A DNA stretch of 64,000 bases. Origin: Phaeotremella fagi. Its lineage: Eukaryota; Basidiomycota; Tremellomycetes; Tremellales; Phaeotremellaceae. The stretch spans positions 62,001 to 126,000 of the forward strand of contig BCHU01000012.1 in assembly GCA_001599715.1 (NCBI GenBank), read 5' to 3'. A model generated the notes under the pieces. That model was not told the DNA's origin, made no database searches, and worked only from the letters and a program-made list of their open reading frames with translations. Below, piece after piece: positions 24,594-35,884 of the stretch. Position 1 is the stretch's first letter; the number at the start of each line of letters is the position of its first letter. The translations under genes were made by a program, and so were the position numbers.

Positions 24594-25176
24594 TCACAAC
24601 CATTCAAAACCTTTCTGTGTACTATCGATGAACATTTTCCTATCCAAATTCTTAGCCTTGGCAAGTTCCCATTCATTATCCTCTTTCCTTTGTTTCTCCA
24701 ACTTTTCCCATTCAGCTGTATGTTCCTCTGTATTAGTCTTCCGACACCAGGTAGTATGTAGACTAGCCATTTCAGAAGCATTTTCCCTGAGAGAGCTGAG
24801 GAATTTGGGATCAGCAGCTTTTGACCACTCTCCGGTAGTCCACAAATTGATCTTGTCTGTAAACATCTTGAGATCGTAATGTTCACCGACGGACCAATAC
24901 TTCATGGAACAGTTTGGAAGTGGTTCATCCTCTTCACCTAAAATTATTGCTTCTCCAAAACAACCACTAGGCAATGTGTACGCTGAAATTTGGAATTTGA
25001 ATCCTGAGATTTGGCTGTACAAGAATTGGGAGGTGAGTTCTCGAGATCTGCTGTAGTCTTTAGTTTACTTGTACAGGAACTCGGATGAATGTGGCTTACC
25101 CCATGGTGATTGGTTTCGGTTCCCATACCCATTCATTCTTTGTCAGGATGTCAAGTGGGTCTGTAGTGGTTGACAT
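24594..25176 (-). CDS. Family B unknown protein, copy B1
   Basis: Two exons, 25100-25176 and 24594-25047; 176 residues. No known family. Signature shared with the other B copies: an N-terminal NEWVWEPKP block, one intron in phase 2 right after it, then SRELTSQF and FKFQISAYT (beta-strand-like), an acidic middle, and a helical C-terminal block with W-x2-AADPKF, SLRENASEMA, LH-x2-WC and EWEKLEKQRKE. No signal peptide or membrane segment. The equivalent blocks in B2 read NGWTWEAKP, SLELISHF, WSAADPNF, SLKENTPDMA and LHSSWC, so the two are neighbours by duplication. Confidence 0.65.
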
Positions 25177-25701
25177 GACGATTGTGTATTGTCACCCGCG
25201 AACAGTGTTTATGACTACTGACTAGGTAGTGATGCACAAAGAAACTGTATTGAATGAAGGTGGATAAATTTTATTTGGAAGAAGGGCGTTAGTACAGAAA
25301 TGCAAAAGTTCTTCATGGCTACAATTCTACATGATGTAGGCCTTCTTAGATTCGGACTCTTGTTCAGATGAAAGGTTCGTTGTTGAGATCAAACAACCTT
25401 TGTTTTGACTTCTCATAGACAAAAAGTCATTTGAAAATGGTGGCAGATCTCAATCATCTGTCAAGTGAAAGTAGAAGATGGTGACAACTTTTTTGATTGC
25501 TCGTAAGCTCCTGGCAATCAAATTGTAATTGAACGTGTAAGGGAAGCATACTTAGTCTTAAGGAAACGACAAGCTTGTTAGGCTTTCCCATTGTTCTGTT
25601 TCATCCTATCCACTGCATCAACGATTGAACTATTGACTACCAAAAATAACTCTCATCCCCAAATCACATCCTGACTTCGTTGCCCTTCAGTACCTACTCC
25701 C
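25177..25701. other. Intergenic between B1 and B2
   Basis: About 525 bp containing the promoter of B1 and the 3' end of B2. No gene or repeat recognised. Confidence 0.4.
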
Positions 25702-26401
25702 CTACTCAGAAAAGTCTCTACTAAATGAACTTTTGCCTTTCTTCCTCTCAGCAGATAGATCCCGAAGGTAACTTTCATACTCCCTTTGTCTTGCCTTCTC
25801 CATCAATCGGCGTTTCTCTCTAGGCTTCCACTCTTCAAGGGCTTCTTTTGAATAGGTTTTTTGGCACCATGAAGAATGGAGAGTAGCCATATCTGGAGTA
25901 TTTTCTTTAAGCGACGCAATAAAATTTGGGTCCGCTGCTGACCAATCATCAGTGGACTTGAGGATATGCTTGGAAAGTTGGCTCGGCTTGATTTCTGTAT
26001 CTTCTCCATAGCATTTCCCAAAACATCCTGGAATTGTCTCACCATCTTCACCACGAAGGGTTGTGTCGATATGATATGATGTCTCGATGAATGTAAAAGG
26101 ATGTGATAGAATCTCAAACTTGATTGAAGGGGTTGTATCATGATGGAAATGAGAGATAAGTTCTAAAGACCTGTACTAAGAGCGTTAGTGTTTGCTTCCA
26201 CAATACTGAAATAAAGAAATAGAACATCAAAGGACCAACAGACACTGAACATACTGACCCTTTAGCAACTGGCTTGGCTTCCCAAGTCCATCCATTTGAT
26301 TTGAGGGAGTCTTGAACTTCTTGATCGGTTGACATTGTGGCTAGACTTCCTTGAGTAGGAGCCATAGAGGTGGTACTGGGTGGTGATGGATTGTCAGACA
26401 T
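25702..26401 (-). CDS. Family B unknown protein, copy B2
   Basis: Two exons, 26259-26401 and 25702-26170; 203 residues. Has a longer Ser/Thr/Pro-rich N-terminus than B1 and then NGWTWEAKPVAKG, split from SLELISHF by the same phase-2 intron as in B1, B3 and B4. The middle carries GCFGKCYGED (B1: GCFGEAIILGEED). The C-terminal helix block is WSAADPNFIASLKENT, DMATLHSSWC, EEWKPREKRR, with a basic, Lys/Arg-rich tail. Function unknown. The donor is GTCAGT, weaker than usual, but phase and paralogue alignment support it. Confidence 0.65.
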
Positions 26402-27032
26402 TGTACTTGGGTTTCTTGTGTAAGAAATATAAAGTTGATTCTGTAAGGTGGTGGCAAAAGATGAAGTAAGAAAGAGAGGAAGACTCCCACTTTTCTTGCA
26501 ATAAGTATGAGTTTTTTCATGGGTTTCCATGAGATGAAAGGATTGCCGACCGTATCGGACAGCCTTTGTTCAGTGGTTTCAATCGGGAAATGATCTTGTG
26601 TAATTTGGCATTTTTGGTCTTCTTTTTCGGGATATCAGGACGAGACTGGTGATACAACAAGTGCTGAGGCCATTTAAATGATTTTTTTAGTTGGTTCGGG
26701 GATCAAATTTTGAACGAGATGGACAAAACGGATCGTTGTAGTAACTCAGGGCAACATGAGCTCTATCAGAACCTCTTGGAGTGCAAGAACAATCTAGATT
26801 CTGCTTTCTGTACACTGGTCTGGGACACTTCTACTTATGGTGTTACCACGGGAAGAAGGATGTTTGATGGAAAAAAGTGGCGTTTCCATGACGGTACGAA
26901 GGATCTATCGTTGTATACGACTCCACACAATTTCATACCAAACAAACTACTTGAATTCTCCTGACATAAAGCACAGACCACATAAAAAATCTCCTTTCAT
27001 TAACTTTCCTCCTTTCAAAAAACCAAAACCTT
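26402..27032. other. Intergenic, no gene supported
   Basis: About 630 bp between B2 and pseudogene A4. A plus-strand open frame of 84 codons (26710-26964) has no family features and is not called. Confidence 0.4.
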
Positions 27033-27755
27033 TCAAGGAATTGAGACCAACTCCAATCTGTGTTCGAAATGGACTTCTGCGTCTCTTTTGACTCTGTCAG
27101 ATCCTACCTTGAACTGCCATTTGAAAGAACTTTTTATCGTTGTGTTGTTGAGGGTGAGATTTGATTGAGGACCTGGAAGGTGAACGTCGTCTTCGTGCTG
27201 TGGGTATTGAAAAGCCATCCCGACAGTGAGGAGAATCCCCTCAATCTCCTTAGGACTATCAACTTGTCTAAACATGACTGAAACAACATCTGAGCCAGGG
27301 GAATTGTCCGTATCGATACCGGTGGCTTTGTTAACGGAAAAGTGCCCCCAGGTTCTCCAGCGAAAAGTAGCAGATTGCTCTAATGAGTGTTTTAAGTCGT
27401 CGAATGTCTTGCTCTTGTTGATGAGTTCGAATTCTTCACTTTTCTCGAGCAGGTCCAATTTATATAAGTCGAGTACTTTACCTTAAAAGGTTGGACTGTA
27501 GAAGCTCTCCTTGGTAGAAAACCAACTATACTCTGTTCCATCATCAAGGTCAAGTTTGATGGGTTTACTGAAGTTGTCGAATGAAGATAAAACCTCAATC
27601 AGGGGAGCTGAGGCGATAGCACGGTTGTCGAATGTTGCAACCCAGTGTGAAGGAAGTCTGGATTCGTTTGAGGATTCGTTTGAGGGTGGGTTCATGATTG
27701 AGTTTGAAGATCGGTGGAGAAGTCTTTTGATTGAATTTTTGAATGATGGTGACAT
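27033..27755 (-). pseudogene. Family A copy A4, interrupted by one in-frame stop
   Basis: On the minus strand, a frame starting MSPSFKNSIKR runs to a TAA at 27483-27485 and continues in the same frame to a stop at 27033-27035. Family A blocks are present on both sides of the stop: HWVATFDNRAIASAPLIEVL before it; then QSATFRWRTW and SSFKWQFKV, with the C-terminus RLELVSIP (A1: QSATFCWEI, RLRLVSIG). The TAA falls exactly inside the SETFKG motif, where the other copies have a Lys codon, so a one-base change (AAA to TAA) explains it. No intron with consensus sites removes the stop. Stop-codon readthrough is a less likely alternative. Confidence 0.7.
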
Positions 27756-28357
27756 ACTGAGCAACTTCAATATAGTTTATAAGAAGTGGGTGGATGTTGT
27801 AAAAGAAGAAACAAGATACAGTAAGTGAGGTGGCAAATGCTGTCCTGTTATACAGCTCCTACTATCTCTTGAAGGCTTTCACAAGATAAAAGGAAATGCA
27901 AGAAAGGATCACATTGTTGACAATGAAAATGATTTCTTTCGTTTTCCATGAGTTTCCGTATGCTCAAAGGAGAGTCCTACAGATACAGCATTGTCCTTGC
28001 ACACCGTGTTGTCAACCGATAGGCAGGAGAATGACTCACGCATGAGAAGCTTATATCACAGAATATCCCGCTATATGAAATAAGAGACCTTAGGAGTGCA
28101 AGTAGTAGCTGATACGTGTAAGAACAAGTTGGAACAGGTATACGCTTTTCCCGTAAAAAGCCATGACAGAAGGGAAGGCTACGTCGTAAAGGCATGGGAA
28201 GTTCAATTGTGTGCCACAATGTCATTCTTTGATAATTTGTGAAACGTGGTTGCGGTTTACGCTCATCAGAACACAAGAACCTCTGCATGAATAAGGATTT
28301 CCATAAAGCTAGCGCTACTGTATACATGTTCATGATTCTATCTCCCTTTGATTGCCG
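27756..28357. other. Intergenic, no gene supported
   Basis: About 600 bp. A minus-strand frame of 118 codons (27977-28333) has no family signature and no splice support. Confidence 0.35.
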
Positions 28358-28929
28358 TTACTCCTCCGTTTTCAAACTCTCCTCCCTACGCTTTTGTTCC
28401 ATTTTTCGCCACTTTTGAACCATCTCTTTAGTGTAAACCTTTTCATACCATTCTGAATGTAGCATAACCATCTGGACTTCGAATTCCCGAAGAGATTCGT
28501 AAAATCCTGAATAGACCAGAGATGAACCATCTATTCTGCTCATGACACGTCCAGACAGTTTTACAACAGAATTGTCGTCTGCAGCTGATTGCCATTGGTA
28601 CACACAATTATGAATTATCTTACCAGTTTTATCATGAATGGTGCCTTGCATGTACAGCTCGTCCTTGTAGAGGAAAGGAGCTGTGGAGACTTGGAAAGTT
28701 GAGTCAACTGTCTTTTTGTGAAACGTAGAAATCAGTCTTGATTCACTAAATTATCAGGCGTTAGAGAGCAGTTATTTGATGGTAGATGTAAGGAATCGAA
28801 GACTCACCTCTTACTTATGGTTTTCTCCCATTCCCACTCAGCCGCTTGCATGTTCTGGTAAGCTTTTTGATCATCTAGTGACAAGCCTTTATCTGATTTT
28901 TTGTTGAACAATGACAAGAGAGTTGACAT
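28358..28929 (-). CDS. Family B unknown protein, copy B3
   Basis: Two exons, 28808-28929 and 28358-28745; 169 residues. N-terminus MSTLLSLFNKKSDKG, then AAEWEWEKTISK followed by the conserved phase-2 intron and SESRLISTFHKK. The C-terminal block is shorter and diverged: YESLREFEVQMVMLHSEWYEKVYTKEMVQKWRKMEQKRREE, keeping LH-x2-W and the basic end but with Tyr in place of the usual Cys after the Trp. Unknown function, no membrane segment. The TACTCGTACTGTA palindromic word lies about 160 bp upstream (29091-29109). Confidence 0.62.
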
Positions 28930-29143
28930 TCTAGACGATTTTTGGGAGATAGTAAAGCAAGCAAACTTTCAACAAAATCTTCGAACAAAAACACATGAAT
29001 GATACAGCCAGTCTTCCAAGAATTGTCTGAAATTCCCGATTGAAAGTCCGAATTTATGAACTCTTTTGACTTTAGTTTTGACTCTCTTACACGTACTCGT
29101 ACTGTACAGCACTTGATGACTCAATATGTAAAGTACATATGTC

Positions 29144-29751
29144 TCATGCTCTCCTATTCATTCTACGAAACTCCTCTTCGGATATTCCAAATTCCCATTC
29201 ACGCCCTTCTTCTTCGAAATATCCTGCCATCATTCGATTCAGCTCGATCATCTCTCTCTGTCTCGCTTCCTTTCTCCATCTACTAAGTTCTTCATCTTCA
29301 TAAACCTCTTGGCAATGTTCCGAAAATACAACTGCCAAGTCGGAGGCATGGGACTTGATAGAACTGATAAATTCCGTATCAGCTTTTGACCAAACATCTG
29401 CCCATTTGATCATCTTCTCAGACAAAACGGTAGGATCGATTTTGCCCTCCGCCTTGTAGAGTTGGAAAATGTGGCCGTCACGATGTCGTTCATCATGACC
29501 AGCAATCCATCCACCAACATAGAAAACGTTGCTAGTGTTCGGAGTTGATTTGACTTTAAAAATGAACTTTGAATTGAGTTGGTAAGAAATGGAAGTCGAG
29601 AAGTCACTGAATGCACAGGACGATCAACAAGGGGCAAATCGTTTAAGGACAATGAACAAAACTACCGTTCATCTGTGGGTCTAATGGTAATCTCCCATCC
29701 TGAATCTCTGAGAGATTTACGAGGATCGTGTGATTCGGTGGATTCTGACAT
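29144..29751 (-). CDS. Family B unknown protein, copy B4
   Basis: Two exons, 29666-29751 and 29144-29606; 182 residues. Starts MSESTESHDPRKSLRDSGWEITIRP, then the family intron in phase 2, then DFSTSISYQLNSKFIFKVKS. The C-terminal helix block reads WADVWSKADTEFISSIKSHASDLAVVF, then HCQEVYEDEELSRWRKEARQRE, matching the W..AD..F..S pattern of B1 and B2 (His in place of the Trp before Cys). Unknown function. Confidence 0.62.
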
Positions 29752-30108
29752 GATCTGATGGTGTAAAGGCAATTCACAAATGATACAAGGATTGTCGTTC
29801 AAAAGTTGCTCTGAGGGAAAGAAAATAAGAAGAGAGAGGCGTGCCCGCAGCGTTAGTAGCAAGTAAGTACGTTAGGACGTTAGCCTTCCAAGCATTGCTT
29901 GGGAATATCAGAGGATCTCCGAAAGGGTCGGAGAGATTTTATCCCCTCCTTTCAGAACTGAAGTGTTGCGACTTTTCTCAATTTGTCCTCGGTATCAGAT
30001 TTAATAATACGATTTTCCTGGCATCGCTCTTTGGGGAAACAGATGCATTCTACATGGTCCCATCAAATCCTCTACTAAACCAAGAATCAAGTGCTAACCA
30101 AAACAAAG
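29752..30108. other. Intergenic between B4 and the Zn2Cys6 gene
   Basis: About 360 bp holding the B4 promoter and the 3' end of the regulator. Nothing else seen. Confidence 0.4.
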
Positions 30109-32634
30109 TCAGTGTCTAAACTTAACTTCAAAAGGAAACCTACGATCAACAATTGTGTTCTCAGGTAAAACAGCTTGTGAGCTTGACCAATCGTGCATTG
30201 CAAATTGAGCCCATTGAAATCCAGGTTCACCAAAATTTTCAACGTACTCGTTGAACATGTTAGAGGTATCGTTCAGAGCCGGTGGTTCAATCACGGGGTC
30301 CTCGCTCTGCAACCAGCCCAATCTAACCAGTAATTTATCTGATTCATTGTCGGTATCAGTCTCTACTGCAGGAAGTGCGGGAGTTTCCTCGAGAGTGATT
30401 TGAGGAGTTGGTGATTTGGCCTTTGTCGATATTCGTTCTCGCTCACTAGGAGTCCATTCTTCTAACATGTGTTGAAGAATATCGGCACCAGCCAAAGCGG
30501 ATGGCCAGGACATTTTTCGTAGAATTTCAATACAATGAGTCGTTCTTGCCATCCCGTAGTTTCTTGCTGATGAAGGTTCGGATTGAACGATTTCCAATAA
30601 GTGGATGGTGCCCGCTGTAAACACAACGTTTATCAATCCGGTACTAGCGTACTCCAGGCCTGGACTCTTATCGTAAAGATCGAGTAGACTCAGGATTTCG
30701 ATTCTGTTTCGAGAGTCGTAAGCAGAAGCTATAACAAGAACTTACGCAGCGACATTACATGTCCTAACAGCCAGTGCACGATTCCCGTCATCTGCAGAAT
30801 GTGGTTGTGTGTATTTCGGACGGTGTAGAAGAATTTGAAGATATCGAAATACGCTGTGCATTGTAATGACGTGAGGGGGTGGAGGTGAATCTTGATGAGA
30901 ATCGATTCGAAGAGGTGAAGGTAAATCGATAAGCCAAGACCCAAGCTCAAGACTACTAATCAGCAAGAACGACATTCGAACATACTGTAGTTCCGACACT
31001 AAACATTGCCTAGCTGCTTCATCGTGTTGCGACCTCATTCGATATCTTCCGTCAGCGTCCGCGCAAACGGATCACTCACAAGGTTTGCCGCATCTTGTCA
31101 GCCAACAGGTATAACTTGCAAGTCCAATGAAACGTAGTACTGGCCCATGAAGGTGAGAACCGATGAGATTCAGAACCTTTTCGAGACCCATCAGTCAAGC
31201 GCGACAGCCATCCGGCTTGTCTATCTCGATGACTGATCCATGGTCTTGCATCTTCGACTGGGTCGATCTCTGGTAAAGGGGTTTCGAAATCCTCATGTGT
31301 CATTCCAGCAGTTCGACCAACTTGGAGTGTCCAGATTCTGCTATCAGCATAGTAACGTTTTACAACTTACTGATCTTGCAAGTAGAACGTCCATAAAGAT
31401 CTGTCGCGTACAGTTTTCATCTGTTGGGTAATGATCCCTCGTGTGACGAGTCCAGTACAATCGGCATTTAAGCCCACTGAAATGATTAGTTTGATACCTA
31501 AGATCGACTCACTAGCTTGAGCCATCCTGACTCCCATTCCCTCGTACAGCCAGCCAAGCGACAAGGACCCAGCAACAGAATAGTATGAACTCAAAAGTAG
31601 AAGCCCCTTGGCAGTACTGATCATAGGTTTGGTAGCTTCTTCTTCAATAAACCATCTTGCCTTTTGAGCGAAAGCAGCAGCAGCTTCCCCATTGTTGACC
31701 TGTTCTTGAGAGTCGCTACCAGAACTAGCCATTTTGATATGTGACGATCTAGCAATAGCTAGAGCAAGCATAGCGTTGTGGAGGAGCGGTGAGTAGTGAG
31801 CATCACGAGCCATTGGCGAAGACGACGTGACACTGCTGAACATTCCAGCTATGAAAGCGGATTCGTCGCACATGCAACACCAATCGTTAAGATAACTGAT
31901 GATTAGCGTTGCCAAAGACCATGACTCACCAAAAGAACGTGTCCAGTACATCTCGATGAGCCAAAGCATTCGGTATAACGCCTTTAGGAAGATGTCTGTC
32001 CCAAGGTAAAGAGTTCAATGCCAGAGCACCATGCGAATCAGCGAGTGGTGGTAAAACCTCGTTGGATTGAGGTTTTTTGGCGATCTCGGTCAGTCTACCA
32101 GTTTGAGGTGGATCGTTAGAATCGGGAATTAACATGTAAGCCGATGATGGACCGTGGTGAGTTAAGACGTCGTGTTCAACCTATTGTAAGACTCTCTACA
32201 TCATGCATGGCTCACTCGTAAAACACCAGAGACCCTTGGAGGCTGAGAATTCTTGGAAGGGGCGATGTTGTACGTCGGTTGAACTATCTGAGTTTGGGCT
32301 TCGGGTGAAGTGGATGTAGTGGATTTTATGCCCAACATCCCTTCGAGTTGATGGACACGATTGACCAGTGCTTCGACGTACATCTTCGTAGCAGGTTTAC
32401 GTCCATCTTGATCTGGATTGTAGACGCATTCTTCATTGTAAGTGATACAGGTGTGACATCTAGGCTGACCATCGCACTTCATACGCCTATGGAAGCGGGA
32501 AGTAAGTGAGAAGCAATAGGTTAGTTTGCATACACTTACTTTCTGCGACATACTGCACATGCTCTTGAGATGTACTTCTTTCTCTTCCTAGATGGCTCAG
32601 AAGAGCTTTGGCTTTCAGGTGGTGATGTGTTCAT
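30109..32634 (-). CDS. Zn(II)2Cys6 transcription factor with fungal-specific middle domain
   Basis: Eight exons: 32540-32634, 32216-32486, 31930-32180, 31513-31895, 31371-31476, 31080-31340, 30746-31033, 30109-30703; 749 residues. The DNA-binding domain is at residues 20-60 with all six Cys: ISRACAVCRRKRMKCDGQPRC, then HTC and EECVYNP. A short coiled coil follows (YVEALVNRVHQLEGMLG). The fungal_trans domain covers about 230-480, recognisable from LLHNAMLALAIARSSH, GWLYEGMGVRMAQAMGLN and LWTFYLQDHRIWTLQVGRTAGM. The intron inside the zinc finger is common in fungal paralogues. It sits next to, and on the same strand as, the MFS transporter and near the DAO gene, so it may regulate that pair; this is inferred from position only. 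Confidence 0.88.
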
Positions 32635-33012
32635 GTTTTGGAGGTGTTGTTTGGATGGATGTAAAAAGAGAAAGTGGAGAGATAAGAGATCACACCTTTA
32701 GGATCGATGTCGTTTCACGGAATGACACGTGGTTTGGACCCACTTATCCTATGCATAGTCATGCTTTGGTCTATCTCTTCATTGCTCGATGCATAAATTT
32801 CATTCTGTACCAAAAAGAGGGTATAACACAAGATCAAACAACCCGATATAACAGAAATCAAATTATTCAGGAAACTGCCGCCAATTCCGTGTCTACCGAT
32901 CGAGTTTCTACAACTGAAGCTAGCCCTGTTCGTATCATCTACCATAATCAACTACTGTTAACAACTATAACTTTAACTAAAACCAATCGACTCGAAAGAT
33001 CATGCAGCAAGA
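32635..33012. promoter_or_regulatory. Promoter region of the Zn2Cys6 gene
   Basis: About 380 bp between the regulator start and the MFS transporter stop. No motif assigned. Confidence 0.35.
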
Positions 33013-35067
33013 CTACAAGAAATGACGGAATTTAGGATTAGCTGGCCCATCAGCCAAATCGGCAGTGGGCACGTCAAGAGTGGTCTAGGGAGATGTCAGC
33101 GGTTTGTTTACACCCCCTTGTCGAAAGACTTACCCAGTTGACGCCTTGTTCCTTGTTACGTCTTTTGTTATCAAGTGCCATATGAGTTCTCAAACCCAAA
33201 ACAAGGATAATGGCGAAAGCTTGAAGACAAGCTGAAATGATAAGAGCGTTGGTGTATTTCGGGGCGTCAGTGTCCAAGAAGATGTTGGAGGAGATCAAAG
33301 ATCCGGCATTGGCGCAGAAAGTCAAGAAGCCACTAAGAATCGTTAATAATGAAGTTAAACCTTTCACTTACGTTCTGAAAGCACGTCCTAGTTCAGAAGG
33401 ATCGTTGTTGTTGTGCCAAGAATGGAAGAGACAGGTTGGAACGGGACCACCCATAGCGATAAGATAACATGCGAAATATCCTGGACCGATGGCTGTGATT
33501 GGTAAAGCTACCAAGATGATACATCCAATCATGATTGTTGCAGCAGCACCAACGAGGAAGAAAGATCTCTGACGGAAGTAGTCGGAAAGGAAACAATTGA
33601 GGAACAGCCAAGCCATTGCCACTAAATTGGGACCAACGGTGTATACTTTTTGTCAGTTCTGATAAATAAAATGTCAACTTACAGTTGGTCTGGACGGTAC
33701 CTAAGTTAAATCTACCGATGATTTGAGCCAAGAAAGTAGTAGCAGTAGATCCAGCTGTTCCGTAACATAACGCAAAGGTACCGAAGAAGATCAATTTTGG
33801 CGATTTGATTGGCGCAAAAAAGTCTTTGTGGTTGAAAGGAGCGTTGACTTGTTTTGATGCGTCCTCTGTAGTGGAAGTTAGTCAGTCATGATGACCGTAA
33901 CAGTAATAGAAGGACGTACTGAGTAATCTCATAGTGGCAGCTTCCTTTTGTTTGTGACTCAAAAACTTGCAGTAACGAGGATAACCGGGAAGGAAGAAAC
34001 TAAAAAGTTTGTTCAGCAAGATGAAAACCTGCCGGCTCGTGATTCAACTTACATGGCAATGACAGCGACCAGGAGGGTTAAACCTCCCTCCAATAAGAAC
34101 AAGATTTTCCATCCTTGCAGTTGAACCTTGGCTTGGAAGATACTAAAAGGGTTGGGTAAGAAAAGTCGGTCAGAAGACGAGGATTCTAAAAAGGGGAAAA
34201 ATTCCCCTTTAATGATCGACTTACCCATAAGCGAGTAGACCAGAGAAAGCACCAGAGAAAGACGAAGAAGAATAGTAGATAGCCATTCTTTTACCGAGCT
34301 CTCCACGGGTGTAGAAACTGGTTAAGTAGATACTAAATATGAAGTTAGTGTTTTGTACCCTCCATTTGAAATACAGACGTACGTGATAGAAGGACCGAAG
34401 AAACCTTCAAACTATAGTTGATATCAGTGTGTGTCAAAGTAGAATTGAAGAGGAAACCCACCATTCCTAAGAAGAATCTAGTAACGACTGCACCGGCAAA
34501 GTCTTTGACAGCGGCGTTGATCATTGCCACTGGTTGTCAGTTCAAGTTGGATGTTTTCAGACTTACTGATTCCCCAACCAATCATGTACAATGGAAGCAT
34601 ACGTGCTGCACCGAATCTTCTTGTGATGTATCCACCTGCAATTGCGCAAGTAGCGAATCTAAAGAGATGGTGAGTTGAGTACTGGAGCTGTGGGCGTGTG
34701 ACTTACGTGACAGAGATAGCTGTCAAGATACTGAGGTAAAAAGTCAGCTACAGATAAAGTGATACTCGAATCCTCGAGACACATACTAGTTGTATTGATT
34801 TCCAACCAATCCAATATCAGTGGTAAACCCATCCGTCTTGGCGTTGGAGATATTACCACGATCAAGGGCTGAGAACAAATACATACAGAAACAAAGAGGC
34901 ATGATCCTAAGATCCATAGCCCTCGTAACCTGTCTAGTAAGTTCAGGATCAATTTGATAAGCCTCAACCTGTTCTGGTGTATAGTTATAATCGAAATCAT
35001 CATCAACAACTGGGTTAATAACTATCCCAGCGCCTAATTCGGAATTTTTTTCAGAGGGTGTTTCCAT
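33013..35067 (-). CDS. MFS transporter, allantoate/anion-cation symporter (ACS) family
   Basis: Twelve exons: 34787-35067, 34707-34730, 34567-34658, 34462-34529, 34383-34411, 34225-34332, 34053-34142, 33920-33999, 33683-33865, 33372-33621, 33134-33332, 33013-33084; 491 residues. Twelve membrane segments expected. Signatures: RIMPLCFCMYLFSALDRGNISNAKTDG in the first segment (the typical LDR-NIG-NA motif of Dal5/Tna1/Seo1-type carriers), RFFLGMFEGFFGPSI, YTRGELGKRMAIYYSSSSFSGAFSGLLAYG, GWKILFLLEGG. Carriers of this family move organic anions, vitamins or nitrogen compounds with protons. The start was chosen at METPSEKN. Divergent from the DAO gene, which hints at uptake of the oxidase substrate. 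Confidence 0.9.
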
Positions 35068-35884
35068 TTTAAACAATTGTGCTTTGTTATGGAGTTATGA
35101 ATGGGTCGTGTGGGATATATATAGATTGTCATTGATTGTGGTGTACATATATACGTTTGACTGTGGATGAAGTGAATAGAGATTGAGGTTGTGAGTTTAC
35201 GGAATTTTGTTCCACGGCCGCTTTTACTGGATTCAGGGTGACGAGATAGAAGCTTATCTTGTGACCTTCTTTTTTGAATCGGCACCAATAGAATCGGAAG
35301 AACGAACAGAAGCGACGCCTCTATGGTAATCTATTCCTGTTAAATATGGGATAAGGTTCATCATTGTGTGTGTTCCACAGCCTACGCTGGCAAAAATAGA
35401 TTTTATTCAGTTTGGATGGACGAGAAACCAATGAAATCGGTAATCGTGAGTGTTTGAGTGTTGCTGAAAATCACCTTATATGTACAATGTTATTGGCCCA
35501 TTGCTCGCTGTGATCTTACACACCTGCTCGATCTTCTGGAAATGAACCTCGTGATAAGGATTGATTGGCGTGTGACTGATTAGCGTGTGATTAATCATGG
35601 CGTACCATAAAGTAAAAACTCTATCTTCATTCCGGTAAAGAATCTCGATATTCCGTGGATCCCATATAAAAGCCATCGGAAGACAATTCCACAGAGTCCA
35701 AACTCGGAATGAAACTAATCCAACGCTCAATTATAATGATTCAGCTATCTCTGGGTAGCCCCAAAATAACTCTCAAAACAGTCTCTTATCATACTCGACT
35801 TCTTCTCACCCGTCCCAAAATCCTTATTGTTTTTTTTTCTCTATCACAAAGTCTTCTGAAACAAACAACTTCAATTTATCCAAA
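35068..35884. promoter_or_regulatory. Shared divergent promoter, MFS transporter and DAO oxidoreductase
   Basis: About 820 bp between two divergent start codons. A TATATATAGATT stretch lies near 35115-35127, about 50-60 bp upstream of the MFS start and oriented toward it; it is a possible TATA element. No palindromic CGG-type Zn2Cys6 site was confirmed by eye. Confidence 0.4.

Noticed and set aside
26710..26964. 84-codon plus-strand frame between B2 and A4
   Set aside because: No splice sites, family match or promoter context; length is within chance.
27977..28333. 118-codon minus-strand frame between A4 and B3
   Set aside because: Composition is not protein-like and it lacks the family A, B or C blocks.
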